Origin: Gordonia sp. (in: high G+C Gram-positive bacteria)
Lineage (GTDB): Bacteria; Actinomycetota; Actinomycetes; Mycobacteriales; Mycobacteriaceae
Assembly (NCBI RefSeq): GCF_020438995.1
Contig: NZ_JAGQTN010000112.1
Location: 1-40,566, forward strand
DNA length: 40,566 nt
Direction: 5' to 3'
Below are positions 8,044-16,824 of this stretch, piece after piece; the stretch's first letter is position 1, and each line of letters opens with the position of its first letter. Under the pieces are notes generated by a model. That model did no database searches. It saw nothing but the letters and a program-made list of their open reading frames with translations, and was not told where the DNA came from. A program made the translations under genes and the position numbers.

Positions 8044-8760
8044 GTGCCGGGGATGGGGAAACTTGCCGAATCACCGCTGGATCCGAGAGCACGCGCCGTC
8101 GCCGACCGCCTGCATGGGGCCAGCAAGAAGGAAATGGTCCGCAGTGCGGCGCCGATGCTGGCGGGTATGGTCAAGCACCGCATCACGCAGGGGAGTTGGG
8201 ACACCACCCAGACCGCCGAGGGTAAGCGGTTTCTCGCCGACAAGATGGTGGCGCTCGATCCGTCCAAAGCGGCGCTGGCCTACTTGTTGTGCCGGTCGCT
8301 CGGTGCCCGGCGCGTCGTCGAGGCGGGGACGTCGTACGGGGTGTCGACGATCTATCTCGCGGCCGCGGTCCGCGACAACGTGGCCGGAACCGACGATCCC
8401 GCGATCGTGTACGGAACCGAACATGAGCCGGGGAAAGTATCTGCGGCGGAACGGAATCTGACCGAAGCCGGGGTCGCAGAGTATGTGGACATCCTCTCCG
8501 GCGATCTGCGCGAGACGCTGACCACGGTCGACGGCCCGATCGATTTCATGCTCGTGGACATCTGGATCCCGATGGCGCTGCCCGCGTTGCGGGCCGTCGA
8601 ACCGAAACTACGTAGTGGTGCACTTGTGTTGTGCGACAACGTGGTCAGTGGTGCGACCGACTATGCCGACTATCTCGCCTACGTCCGAGACCCGGACGGC
8701 CCGTTCCAGTCGGTGACCATCCCCGGCCAAGGCGGCGTCGAGATCTCCATGAAACGCTGA
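8044..8760 (+). CDS. Class I SAM-dependent O-methyltransferase
   Basis: A 238-residue cytosolic methyltransferase of the O-methyltransferase 3 (CCoAOMT-like) type. SAM motif I is VVEAGTSYGVSTIYL; an acidic residue follows in YGTEHEPGKV; motif IV is DFMLVDIWIP; LRSGALVLCDNVV follows, the Asp-Asn typical of metal-assisted catechol-type enzymes. The acceptor is unknown. The start is either GTG 8044 or ATG 8053; neither has a clear Shine-Dalgarno. A partial IdeR-like sequence lies at 8015-8033 upstream. The gene ends ahead of a strong hairpin shared with rtcB. Confidence 0.82.
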   Translation: MPGMGKLAESPLDPRARAVADRLHGASKKEMVRSAAPMLAGMVKHRITQGSWDTTQTAEGKRFLADKMVALDPSKAALAYLLCRSLGARRVVEAGTSYGVSTIYLAAAVRDNVAGTDDPAIVYGTEHEPGKVSAAERNLTEAGVAEYVDILSGDLRETLTTVDGPIDFMLVDIWIPMALPALRAVEPKLRSGALVLCDNVVSGATDYADYLAYVRDPDGPFQSVTIPGQGGVEISMKR

Positions 8761-8777
8761 CGACTGAAACGCCGAGA

Positions 8778-8812
8778 ATCGCTCCCACATCAGAAAAGAA
8801 TGTGGGGGCGAT
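8778..8812. terminator. Bidirectional hairpin terminator
   Basis: A 13-bp stem, ATCGCTCCCACAT with ATGTGGGGGCGAT (one T-G wobble), closes a 9-nt A-rich loop (CAGAAAAGA). It fills the gap between the convergent methyltransferase and rtcB genes. There is no T-tract, as is common in actinobacterial terminators. Confidence 0.7.
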
Positions 8813-8816
8813 GGCG

Positions 8817-10013
8817 TCAGCCCTTGACGCAGACCACCTGGCGCAGGTGGGCGACGACCTCGACGAGGTCGGTCTGGGCGGCGATGACCTCGTTGATGTC
8901 CTTGTAGGCGGCCGGGATCTCGTCGACGACCCCGGCGTCCTTGCGGGACTCGACGCCCTGGGTCTGGGCGATGAGGTCGTCGGCGGTGAACAGCTTGCGT
9001 GCCTTGGACCGGCTCATCCGCCTGCCCGCACCGTGTGATGCGGAGAAGAACGACTGCTCCGAGCCGAGGCCCCGGACCACGTAGGAGCCGGTGCCCATCG
9101 AACCCGGGATCAGGCCAAGGTCACCCGTGCCGGCCCGGATGGCACCCTTACGGGTCACCAGCAGTTCCATGCCGTCGATCGTCTCGGTGGCCACGTAGTT
9201 GTGGTGGCAACTGATCGGATCGTCGAAACGTACTGTGCGGGTGGGGAAGCTGTCGCGGACGGCGTTGCAGACGAGCGTCAGCATCACCTGCCGGTTGCGG
9301 GCGGCGTACTCCTGTGCCCAGTCCAGGTCGTGCCGGTAGGCGTCCATCTCCGTTGTGCCGGTGAGGAACACCGCAAGATCCCGATCGGGCAGAGCGCCGT
9401 TGTGCGGGAGCTTGGCGGCGATCGACATGTGCCGCTCGGCCAGTTCCTTACCGATGTTGCGGGATCCGGAATGCAGCATGATCCACACCGCGCCCTCGTC
9501 GTCGAGGCAGACCTCGATGAAGTGGTTGCCGCTGCCGAGCGTGCCCAGTTGCTTTCCGGCACGGGTATCGAGTTGCCGCACACCATGATGCAGGTCGGTG
9601 AACCGGCCCCAGAACGCGTCCCAACCCCGGCCCACCTGCAGCTTGCGCACGTTCACAGGCCGCTCGTGCGACCGGAAACCGACCGGGACCACCGCCTCGA
9701 TCGCCGAACGGATACCCGACAGGTCGTCGGGCAGGTCCTCGGCGGTGAGATCGGTTCGTACCGCGGACATTCCGCAACCGATGTCGACACCGACGGCCGC
9801 CGGACACACCGCATCGCGCATCGCGATCACCGAACCGACCGTCGCGCCCTTGCCGACGTGGACGTCGGGCATCACCCGAACCCCGTGCACCCAAGGCAGA
9901 CTCGACACCCGGCGCAACTGGTTGCGGGCGTCGTGCTCGATCGACTCCTCGTCCGCCCACAGCAGTGTGGATGCCTTGGCTCCCGAGAGGGGCACGGGAA
10001 AGCTGGTACTCAT
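8817..10013 (-). CDS. rtcB: RNA ligase RtcB (3'-phosphate/5'-OH ligase)
   Basis: A 398-residue RtcB, which joins RNA 3'-phosphate (or 2',3'-cyclic phosphate) ends to 5'-OH ends with GTP and Mn2+. Signposts: MPDVHVGKGATVG (48-60), VGVDIGCGM with metal ligands D77 and C80, GSGNHFIEV, HSGSRNIG, CHHNYV, GSMGTGSYVV, and SASHGAGRRMSR, where H327 is the guanylylated histidine by analogy. The length is that of the shorter bacterial form. ATG start is preceded by CAGGAA. No archease, RtcA or RtcR partner is seen nearby. It follows the helicase-associated gene on the same strand, but a hairpin lies between them. Repair of cleaved RNA is the likely role. Confidence 0.95.
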   Translation of the reverse strand: MSTSFPVPLSGAKASTLLWADEESIEHDARNQLRRVSSLPWVHGVRVMPDVHVGKGATVGSVIAMRDAVCPAAVGVDIGCGMSAVRTDLTAEDLPDDLSGIRSAIEAVVPVGFRSHERPVNVRKLQVGRGWDAFWGRFTDLHHGVRQLDTRAGKQLGTLGSGNHFIEVCLDDEGAVWIMLHSGSRNIGKELAERHMSIAAKLPHNGALPDRDLAVFLTGTTEMDAYRHDLDWAQEYAARNRQVMLTLVCNAVRDSFPTRTVRFDDPISCHHNYVATETIDGMELLVTRKGAIRAGTGDLGLIPGSMGTGSYVVRGLGSEQSFFSASHGAGRRMSRSKARKLFTADDLIAQTQGVESRKDAGVVDEIPAAYKDINEVIAAQTDLVEVVAHLRQVVCVKG

Positions 10014-10030
10014 GACTGTTCCTGAGGTCT

Positions 10031-10057
10031 GCGTGCCCCGCCTCGTGCGGGGCGCGC
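10031..10057 (-). terminator. GC-rich hairpin between helicase-associated gene and rtcB
   Basis: GCGTGCCCCG (10031-10040) pairs with CGGGGCGCGC (10048-10057), with one T-G wobble and a 7-nt loop. It lies downstream of the leftward gene ending at 10106 and about 20 nt upstream of the rtcB start. With no T-tract on the minus strand, it could be a weak terminator or a structured 5' leader of rtcB. Confidence 0.45.
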
Positions 10058-10105
10058 ATCACCGTACGACACGTACCCCGGTGCCGTCCAAAGGTTTTCA
10101 GGTGA

Positions 10106-12427
10106 TCAATTGTCGAGGAGTTCGACGCTGGTCATGCGGTGCAACCAGAATTGCCGCGAATCGTCGGTTCCTGATTCTTCGGCGAGTAATTGGCCGGCAC
10201 CCAGCGACAGTGGGGACACCACATGTTTGCTGGCCGAACCGTGGCCGTCGACGTAGCCGATGAGGAGCTTGCGGCTTGCGCGTAATGCGAGCTGGATGAG
10301 GGCGGTCGCCGACTCGCCGGCGTCGGTGGCACGTACCGGACGGCCGGTCGCGGACGACGATGCGCGGCCCGCCCGGTCGCCGGCCCGCAGTCGGCTGATC
10401 ACAGAGAGCAACTGCTCTTCGGTGGGGGCGGAGCGGCGTGGGGAGGGCTGCCGTGGTCGGCGGGACGTGCCGACGCGGCTGCCGATCTCCCGCAGGTCGA
10501 CCAGCGCACCCGACGAATCCTCGCCGGCGGGAGCGAAACCCGCGCCGCGCAGGGCCTCGATCACCTCCCGCACCTCGGCGTGCGCGACCGCGACCGTCGG
10601 GGCCAGCGCCCGCAGCGCCAGACGCCCGGCGACATCGCTGCGCAGCACCGCCGCCAGCGTCGCCGGGTCCTCGCACCGCACGAATGACGACGCCACTCCC
10701 ACCCGGAGCTGGCCGTGGCGGCGGGCGACGTCTTCGATCAGATAGGTGAGCGACTGCGGGACGGGGGTGCGCGAATGCGCGGTGAGCATGGTGATCAGTT
10801 CGCTGCTGCTACGTCCGGTGTCCAGCGCCCGGCGGACGCTCGCCTCGGTGATCCGGTACACCGACGCCGCGCCACCGGACTCGAGGTCGGCGATCAGTTC
10901 GACCTGCTCGGCCAGCTCCGGGGTCAACGGCCCGGGCACCATCAGCGTCAGATCGGCCTGGGTGAGGAAGTGGTCGACCGGCTCGGGCAGTGCCTTGTGC
11001 ATCGCCGCGACCAGAGCCGTGTCGTCACCGGGCTCACCTGCCAGTGCGGTGCGGCCCACGGTGGTGACGCAGCCGTGCGCCACCAGGCCCACATCCCGCG
11101 CCTCGCGCAGGGTCTCGGTGACCACCCGCGAGGTGAGCCGGCGCATCTGCCGCGGATACGACCACACCAGCACCTCGCACAACCCGGCCACTTCCCATGC
11201 CTGCGCCGGTCCGGCGAGTGCGAGGGTCTCCAGGATGGTGCGGCGCTGCGCGGGTGCGTACGCGTCGAACAGGTCGGCAGACAGTGCGGCCAGCGCGTTG
11301 CCGTCGCGGTCGGGCGTGCCGATCTGCCAGGGCCGGCGCGGAATATCGAGCCACGCCGCAGCCAGCACCGACCACTGCCGGTCCGGTGGCTGATGCAGCC
11401 ACGCGTCGGCGGCGCCGGTGGGGGCGAAGTACTGGTCGCCGGTGTCGCCGGGCGGCGGTGGGTCGGGCAGGCCGGCGTCTATCAGGCGGGCATGGGAGAG
11501 GAGTTCGACGATCAGCCCGACCCGCTGCGGATCGAGGTCGGCGGCCTTGGCGATGCGTCGCAACTCTCGCACTCCGAGTGCGCCGGATCGCAGGAGCGCA
11601 GCCGGGGCGGTGCCGAGAATCCGCAGGACGGTGGTGGTGTGCCGGATCAATTCGATGGCCTCGCCACCGGCGGCCGCCTCCACGTCGGCGGGGGAGAAGC
11701 GGGACTTGGAGGCCTGCGGTGTCGGCCGGCGCAGATCGTCGGCCCGGATCGGCGCCTCGCCGCGCAGCAGTTGACCGACCATCGGCGGCAGTTCGACCGT
11801 CTGCTCGTCGACCCGCGCCAGGAGGCCGAGCGCGATCAGCCGGGGGATCGGGCGGGCCGGATCGGCGTCGGCGGCGGCGTCGCGGGTCCGGCCCAGCGCC
11901 GGGCCGCGGGACAGGGTGCCGAGCAGTTCGGACTGCCCTTCGTCGAGGCCGTCGAGAAGGGCGTGGATGTCGTCGGGGGAACGTCCGGCGAGGGGACCGG
12001 TGAGCTGCAATGCCTTCCACGGCAGCGCCGACGGCGTATGCGCGCCGATCATGAGCTGTTTCGGCCCGCCCCAGACGAGCGCGCGGCGGCGTAGCAGGTC
12101 GATCCGTTCGAGCACATCGGCGCGATCGGCGCGTTTGCCCAGCGCCTTGATCACCGCGGTCGAGGCCACCGGAATTACCGTGCGCGCACCGGAATCCGGT
12201 GTGGACAGCGCGATGAGCTGTTCGAGAACGGCGACGGCCGCAACGTCGAGATCTTCACCGGCGAGGGTGATGGACGCGGCCGACAGCGCACGCTGACCCA
12301 GCACCCCTGAACCCTGAGGCGGGGGCGCCGCCAGATCGGGCCGGGCGACGAACAGCGCGACCAGATCGTCATCGGATCGGGCCGCGAGGTCCTCGGCCAA
12401 TCCGATGTGCAGATCGTCGGCACTCAT
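10106..12427 (-). CDS. Helicase-associated (Helicase_C_3) protein with WYL-like C-terminus
   Basis: A 773-residue protein matching in position and size my recollection of M. tuberculosis Rv0862c, annotated as helicase-associated. No Walker A or DEAD box is present, so it is not itself an ATPase. The first 430 residues are helical, with winged-helix-like segments ([27 protein letters not shown]). Residues about 500-620 ([22 protein letters not shown] onward) are the Helicase_C_3-like region. The last 60 residues ([45 protein letters not shown]) resemble a WYL ligand-binding domain. ATG 12427 is preferred because TAGAAT ends 7 nt upstream, giving a leaderless message. Conserved closeness to XPB suggests a DNA-repair role, but this is inference. 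Confidence 0.82.
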   Translation of the reverse strand: MSADDLHIGLAEDLAARSDDDLVALFVARPDLAAPPPQGSGVLGQRALSAASITLAGEDLDVAAVAVLEQLIALSTPDSGARTVIPVASTAVIKALGKRADRADVLERIDLLRRRALVWGGPKQLMIGAHTPSALPWKALQLTGPLAGRSPDDIHALLDGLDEGQSELLGTLSRGPALGRTRDAAADADPARPIPRLIALGLLARVDEQTVELPPMVGQLLRGEAPIRADDLRRPTPQASKSRFSPADVEAAAGGEAIELIRHTTTVLRILGTAPAALLRSGALGVRELRRIAKAADLDPQRVGLIVELLSHARLIDAGLPDPPPPGDTGDQYFAPTGAADAWLHQPPDRQWSVLAAAWLDIPRRPWQIGTPDRDGNALAALSADLFDAYAPAQRRTILETLALAGPAQAWEVAGLCEVLVWSYPRQMRRLTSRVVTETLREARDVGLVAHGCVTTVGRTALAGEPGDDTALVAAMHKALPEPVDHFLTQADLTLMVPGPLTPELAEQVELIADLESGGAASVYRITEASVRRALDTGRSSSELITMLTAHSRTPVPQSLTYLIEDVARRHGQLRVGVASSFVRCEDPATLAAVLRSDVAGRLALRALAPTVAVAHAEVREVIEALRGAGFAPAGEDSSGALVDLREIGSRVGTSRRPRQPSPRRSAPTEEQLLSVISRLRAGDRAGRASSSATGRPVRATDAGESATALIQLALRASRKLLIGYVDGHGSASKHVVSPLSLGAGQLLAEESGTDDSRQFWLHRMTSVELLDN

Positions 12428-12434
12428 TTGCACG

Positions 12435-12440
12435 ATTCTA
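12435..12440 (-). promoter_or_regulatory. Probable leaderless -10 element (TAGAAT) for the helicase-associated gene
   Basis: Read on the minus strand, TAGAAT is a near-consensus -10 ending 7 nt before the ATG at 12427, so the ATG's A would be near the first transcribed base. No Shine-Dalgarno is present. It argues against the alternative GTG at 12433, only 1 nt from the -10. Confidence 0.45.
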
Positions 12441-12470
12441 CTGATACGACCCCGGGGGGCTCGTGGCAGA

Positions 12471-12677
12471 ATGACCGTCGTGGCTCAAAACAAGCATGGC
12501 AAGAAGCAGTACATCGACAACGGCTGGCCGGTCGACGACGAGGGCGGCCATCAGCATGCGGTCTCCGAGTTCGCCGCGAGCGTGCCGGGTGCGTTGTCGC
12601 CGTTCGGCGATGTGACGTTCCCGCTGCCCGCGGAGAGTCTGTCGTTCGTGCAGTCGCACACCGTCGTCAACCGCTGA
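12471..12677 (+). CDS. Small conserved protein (Rv0863-like)
   Basis: A 68-residue soluble protein with [24 protein letters not shown] followed by a stretch ending [13 protein letters not shown]. It has no membrane helix and no motif I can assign. By position, divergent from the helicase-associated gene and directly ahead of moaC, it matches M. tuberculosis Rv0863. ATG 12471 is chosen with a G-rich stretch upstream; GTG 12480 is possible. It ends 7 bp before moaC, so it is probably the first gene of the moaC-mog-moaE operon. Confidence 0.72.
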   Translation: MTVVAQNKHGKKQYIDNGWPVDDEGGHQHAVSEFAASVPGALSPFGDVTFPLPAESLSFVQSHTVVNR

Positions 12678-12684
12678 TCCGGCG

Positions 12685-13182
<498 letters not shown>

Positions 13183-13192
13183 GGACCATCTC

Positions 13193-13687
13193 ATGAGTGC
13201 ACATGCCGGCCGGCCCCTGCGAGTCGCGCACGTGGTGGTGGCCTCCACCCGAGCGAGCCGGGGTCTCTACCTCGATCAGACCGGTCCGCTGATCGAACAG
13301 TGGCTGACCGAACGTGGCTTCGACGTCACCGAACGCACCGTCGTCGCCGACGGCGAACCCGTCGGCGGGGCGATCCGGACCGCGATCTTCGAACAGGCCG
13401 ACCTGGTCATCACCACCGGTGGCACCGGACTCTCACCCACCGACCGCACCCCCGAACACACCAGACCGCTGCTCGACGTCGAGATCCCCGGCTTGGCAGA
13501 CGCCATCCGGGCCGCGGGCGCGCCGGCAGTGCCGACGGCGATGCTTTCGCGCGGGGTCGCCGGGATCGCCGACCGCACCCTCGTGGTGAATCTCCCAGGA
13601 TCGACGGGCGGAGTGCGGGACGGGCTGGCGGTACTGGATACGGTGCTCGATCACGCGCTCGACCAGATCGCCGGAGGGGACCATTGA
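13193..13687 (+). CDS. mog: Molybdopterin adenylyltransferase, MogA/MoaB type
   Basis: A 164-residue protein of the MogA/MoaB fold that adenylates molybdopterin before molybdate insertion. Motifs: ASTRASRGLYLDQTGPLI near the N-terminus, DLVITTGGTGLSPTDRTPE (the conserved TTGGTG loop with its Asp) and VNLPGSTGGVRDGL. ATG 13193 is preceded by AAGGA at 13181-13185; longer in-frame readings overlap moaC. The gene ends GGGACCATTGA: its TGA overlaps a TTG that begins the tandem-repeat junction leading to moaE. The last coding bases (from 13669) already form the first, diverged copy of that 20-bp repeat. Confidence 0.93.
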   Translation: MSAHAGRPLRVAHVVVASTRASRGLYLDQTGPLIEQWLTERGFDVTERTVVADGEPVGGAIRTAIFEQADLVITTGGTGLSPTDRTPEHTRPLLDVEIPGLADAIRAAGAPAVPTAMLSRGVAGIADRTLVVNLPGSTGGVRDGLAVLDTVLDHALDQIAGGDH

Positions 13688-13740
13688 CCGCCGGAGGCAG
13701 CACTTGACCGCCGGAGGCAGCACTTGACCGCCGGAGGCGA
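13669..13740 (+). repeat. 20-bp tandem repeat carrying Shine-Dalgarno and TTG start
   Basis: Units at 13669-13688 (diverged), 13689-13708 and 13709-13728 (identical: CGCCGGAGGCAGCACTTGAC), then 12 bases of a fourth. Each contains GGAGG and, 6 nt later, TTGA. TTG at 13684 opens a seven-codon ORF (MTAGGST) whose TGA at 13705-13707 overlaps TTG 13704; that opens an identical mini-ORF whose TGA at 13725-13727 overlaps TTG 13724, the start of moaE. The mog stop itself overlaps the first TTG. Confidence 0.92.
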
Positions 13741-14182
13741 CTCACGGCCCGAGATCTGCACGCAGGTGTGCGACACGCCGATCTCGCAGCATGAGCATGA
13801 GGACCGGGTAGTCGGACTGTCCGGAGGTACGGCCGGTGCGATCGTCGGCTTCGGCGGCATCGTCCGCAATCACGACGGCGACCACGATGATGTGGTCGCG
13901 TTGTCGTATTCGGCGCACCCGACCGCACCGGCGGTGCTCGATGAGGTTGTCGCCGAGGTAGTGGCGGCGGCCGGTGCCGGTATCCGGGCGGTCGCGGTGT
14001 CACACCGGGTCGGTGACCTGCGGGTGGGCGACGTGGCGTTCGTGGTGGCAGTGGCCGCCGATCATCGTGGGCAGGCGTTCGGGTTGTGCGCAGAACTCGT
14101 CGACGAGGTGAAGGCACGACTGCCGGTATGGAAGCATCAGATGTTCGCCGATGGGACCGACGAATGGGTGGGGTCGGCCTGA
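13724..14182 (+). CDS. moaE: Molybdopterin synthase catalytic subunit MoaE
   Basis: A 152-residue MoaE, which with thiocarboxylated MoaD puts the two sulfurs into cyclic pyranopterin monophosphate. Family features: [17 protein letters not shown] near 40, [39 protein letters not shown] and [25 protein letters not shown], with the catalytic Lys pair region [10 protein letters not shown]. The start is TTG 13724, the third TTG of the tandem repeat, with GGAGG in the preceding unit. The first five codons (MTAGG) repeat the encoded mini-ORFs. No in-frame ATG or GTG lies nearer than conserved sequence, so TTG is required. Its partner MoaD is in the opposite-strand operon. Confidence 0.94.
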   Translation: MTAGGDSRPEICTQVCDTPISQHEHEDRVVGLSGGTAGAIVGFGGIVRNHDGDHDDVVALSYSAHPTAPAVLDEVVAEVVAAAGAGIRAVAVSHRVGDLRVGDVAFVVAVAADHRGQAFGLCAELVDEVKARLPVWKHQMFADGTDEWVGSA

Positions 14183-14319
14183 GCGGCTGGGCCGGAGCGC
14201 GACGACGTCATGTGCCGAAAGGTCGCCGGACCCAACGCGTCCCTCGCCCCTGCGTCGCTTCGGCCTCAGGGATCAAGATGGTGGGTCGCGATCGGACCGG
14301 AAAGGCTTCAAAGACGGCG

Positions 14320-14359
14320 AAAACCTCCGCACGGACCGTGGTCGACGCGCGGAGGCTTT
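14320..14359. terminator. Bidirectional terminator between moaE and rpfA
   Basis: CCTCCGC (14324-14330) pairs with GCGGAGG (14349-14355); an inner GACC/GGTC can add to it. On the minus strand the hairpin is followed by TTTT (plus AAAA at 14320-14323), a good intrinsic terminator for rpfA; on the plus strand CTTT follows. The rest of 14183-14369 shows no gene. Confidence 0.72.
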
Positions 14360-14369
14360 GGCCGGGATG

Positions 14370-15205
<836 letters not shown>

Positions 15206-15248
15206 AGCGCGACCACCCGGTCGTTATGTATTTGTTTCTTACGGTCGG

Positions 15249-15282
15249 TCGTTCGGAGGACCGAACGATTCGTAGACTACGA
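15249..15282. repeat. Two adjacent inverted repeats upstream of rpfA
   Basis: TCGTTCGG-AGGA-CCGAACGA (15249-15268, 8-bp arms) is followed 1 bp later by TCGTAG-A-CTACGA (15270-15282, 6-bp arms). Both are perfect. They lie upstream of the riboswitch, close to a possible minus-strand -10 (TACATA, 15225-15230). They may be regulator sites or RNA hairpins. The rest of 15206-15400 shows no gene on either strand. Confidence 0.55.
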
Positions 15283-15400
15283 CGTTTGTCGTCGGTATTC
15301 ACCCATGTCGGCGACGGTATTTCGGGTCGGATTCCGTGCCGCCGGGTCCGGAGAATACGTTCGCCCTGCTCACAGGTCCTTAGTCGACTTGTGGCCGTCC

Positions 15401-15417
15401 CGTTATCGAGCTGTTAT
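15401..15417 (-). promoter_or_regulatory. MtrA-like direct repeat upstream of rpfA
   Basis: On the minus strand, ATAACA-GCTCG-ATAACG is a direct repeat with an 11-bp period, matching the general MtrA pattern (GTAACA, 5 nt, GTAAC). A further ATAACG lies at 15222-15227. MtrA is known to control rpf and wall-hydrolase genes in related actinobacteria. The assignment is from pattern only. Confidence 0.45.
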
Positions 15418-15432
15418 GTGATGAACATCACA
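15417..15432. promoter_or_regulatory. Crp/GlxR-type operator
   Basis: TGTGATGAACATCACA fits the Crp consensus TGTGA-N6-TCACA in both arms. It lies about 406 bp upstream of the rpfA ATG and 17 bp from the end of moaD. Crp (Rv3676) in M. tuberculosis and GlxR in corynebacteria are known to act on rpf genes. It overlaps the MtrA-like repeat by one base. Confidence 0.75.
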
Positions 15433-15448
15433 CCAGGATTCGTGGGTG

Positions 15449-15697
15449 TCAGCCGCCCGCGAACGGTGGCAGGACGTCGAGCGAGCGGCATGCGCCCAGC
15501 GCGGCGGACCGGTCGCAGAACGCGATCTCGTCCCGCAGATACGAGCAGCGCGCCAGTACGCGACGCAGTCCGTCGTTGCCGTCGGACAGCAGATCCTCCA
15601 GCTCGCCGAGCGTGTCGGCAGGGTCGATGTCGACGACGGTCGACTCGGCACCGGCCGCCGCGCGGGCGGCGGCGAAGTACCGGACGGTCAGCCGCAT
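15449..15697 (-). CDS. moaD: Molybdopterin synthase sulfur carrier MoaD
   Basis: An 82-residue ubiquitin-like protein that begins MRLTVRYFAAARAAAG and ends in the required Gly-Gly (LPPFAGG), the C-terminus that is adenylated and thiocarboxylated to give sulfur to MoaE. Length is normal for MoaD. Its ATG is 4 bp after the moaA stop, so the two are co-transcribed and probably coupled. It is the last gene of the leftward operon of membrane protein, flavin reductase, moaA and moaD; downstream lies the rpfA leader with the Crp-type site. M. tuberculosis keeps the moaA2-moaD2-rpfA order. Confidence 0.93.
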   Translation of the reverse strand: MRLTVRYFAAARAAAGAESTVVDIDPADTLGELEDLLSDGNDGLRRVLARCSYLRDEIAFCDRSAALGACRSLDVLPPFAGG

Positions 15698-15701
15698 CGC
15701 C

Positions 15702-16814
15702 TCAACCGCCTATCGCCGACATCGGCCGGTCGGGCTGGTGGAAACCGGGGTCGTTGACGCCGTGGCCGGCGGCCTTCGCCCAGGTATTGGCGCGCCAAGC
15801 CGCGGTGATCGCGGCGTCGGTCTCCTCGGACGTGCGAGCACCGGAGCGCAGTATCGGACGCAGGTCGGTCTCGGAGTCGGCGAACAGGCAGTTGCGGATC
15901 ATCCCGTCGGCGGTGAGCCGGGTCCGGTCGCAGTCGCCGCAGAACGGCCGGGTGATCGAGGCGATCACGCCGATCCGGGCCGGTTCGCCGCCGGGCGTGT
16001 GGTGGCCCGGGACCATCCACGTGTCGGCGGGGGCGCTGCCGCGGGGCCGGTCGTCGTCGACGAGGGTGAACTCGCTACGCAGGGCGTCCAGGATGTCGTC
16101 GGCGGTCACCATCTGCGTTCTGTTCCAGCGATGATCGGCGTCCAGCGGCATCTGCTCGATCACCCGCAGCTGATAGCCGTGGTCGAGGCAGAACCGCGCC
16201 AGCTCCGGAAGCCGGGCCAGGTCCTGACGATCGGGGACGACGGCGTTGACCTTGATGGTGCCGAGGCCGGCGCGGCGCGCGGCGGCCAGTCCGTCGACGA
16301 CGTCGGTCAGCCGTGCCCGGCGGGTGATGCGTGCGAACCGTTCGGGGTCGACGGTGTCGAGTGAGACGTTGATGCGATCGAGGCCGGCCGCCACGAGCCC
16401 GTCGATCCGGTGGCGCAGGCCCACACCGTTGGTGGTCAGCGCGATCTCCGGGCGCGGGTACAGCGCGGCGACACCGGCGACGATCGCTTCGAGGTCGCGG
16501 CGCAGCAGCGGTTCGCCGCCGGTGAACCGGACACTGCGCACCCCGAGATCGCGCACGGCGACGGCGATGATCCGGACGAACTCGCCCGTGGTCAGCACGG
16601 CGTCGTTGTCGAGCCAGTCCAGGCCGTCTGCGGGCATGCAGTAGGTGCAGCGCAGATTGCACCTGTCGGTCACGGAGACCCGCAGGTCACGCACCACCCG
16701 GCCAAACCGGTCGATCAGCCCCGGATCCTCGGCGTACACAGGTTCGGCGTTCGCGGCTGCGCGACGACCCTGGCTGTGGCGCCGCTGTGGCAGGCCGAGT
16801 GCGGTGACGGTCAT
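15702..16814 (-). CDS. moaA: GTP 3',8-cyclase MoaA (radical SAM)
   Basis: A 370-residue radical SAM enzyme for the first step of molybdenum cofactor synthesis. The SAM-cluster motif is CNLRCTYC (C52, C56, C59), followed by RFTGGEPLLRRDLE, IALTTNGVGL and INVSLDTVDPERF. The C-terminal cluster motif CGDCDRTRLTADGMIRNCLF supplies three more cysteines, and the chain ends in the functionally important Gly-Gly (SAIGG). The first 35 residues are variable. ATG 16814 is 10 bp after the flavin-reductase stop. MoaC, its partner, is encoded on the other strand at 12685. Confidence 0.96.
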   Translation of the reverse strand: MTVTALGLPQRRHSQGRRAAANAEPVYAEDPGLIDRFGRVVRDLRVSVTDRCNLRCTYCMPADGLDWLDNDAVLTTGEFVRIIAVAVRDLGVRSVRFTGGEPLLRRDLEAIVAGVAALYPRPEIALTTNGVGLRHRIDGLVAAGLDRINVSLDTVDPERFARITRRARLTDVVDGLAAARRAGLGTIKVNAVVPDRQDLARLPELARFCLDHGYQLRVIEQMPLDADHRWNRTQMVTADDILDALRSEFTLVDDDRPRGSAPADTWMVPGHHTPGGEPARIGVIASITRPFCGDCDRTRLTADGMIRNCLFADSETDLRPILRSGARTSEETDAAITAAWRANTWAKAAGHGVNDPGFHQPDRPMSAIGG

Positions 16815-16824
16815 CGGCTTGCGG

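Noticed and set aside
10715-12094. A 459-codon plus-strand frame inside the helicase-associated gene
   Set aside because: Antisense shadow; no start signal and no family resemblance.
13669-13740. CRISPR array at the mog-moaE junction
   Set aside because: The 20-bp units are directly adjacent with no spacers and no cas genes are present; it is a plain tandem repeat.
15206-15400. A coding region in the rpfA leader
   Set aside because: Only antisense or arginine-rich readings are open; the conserved pieces are regulatory sites.
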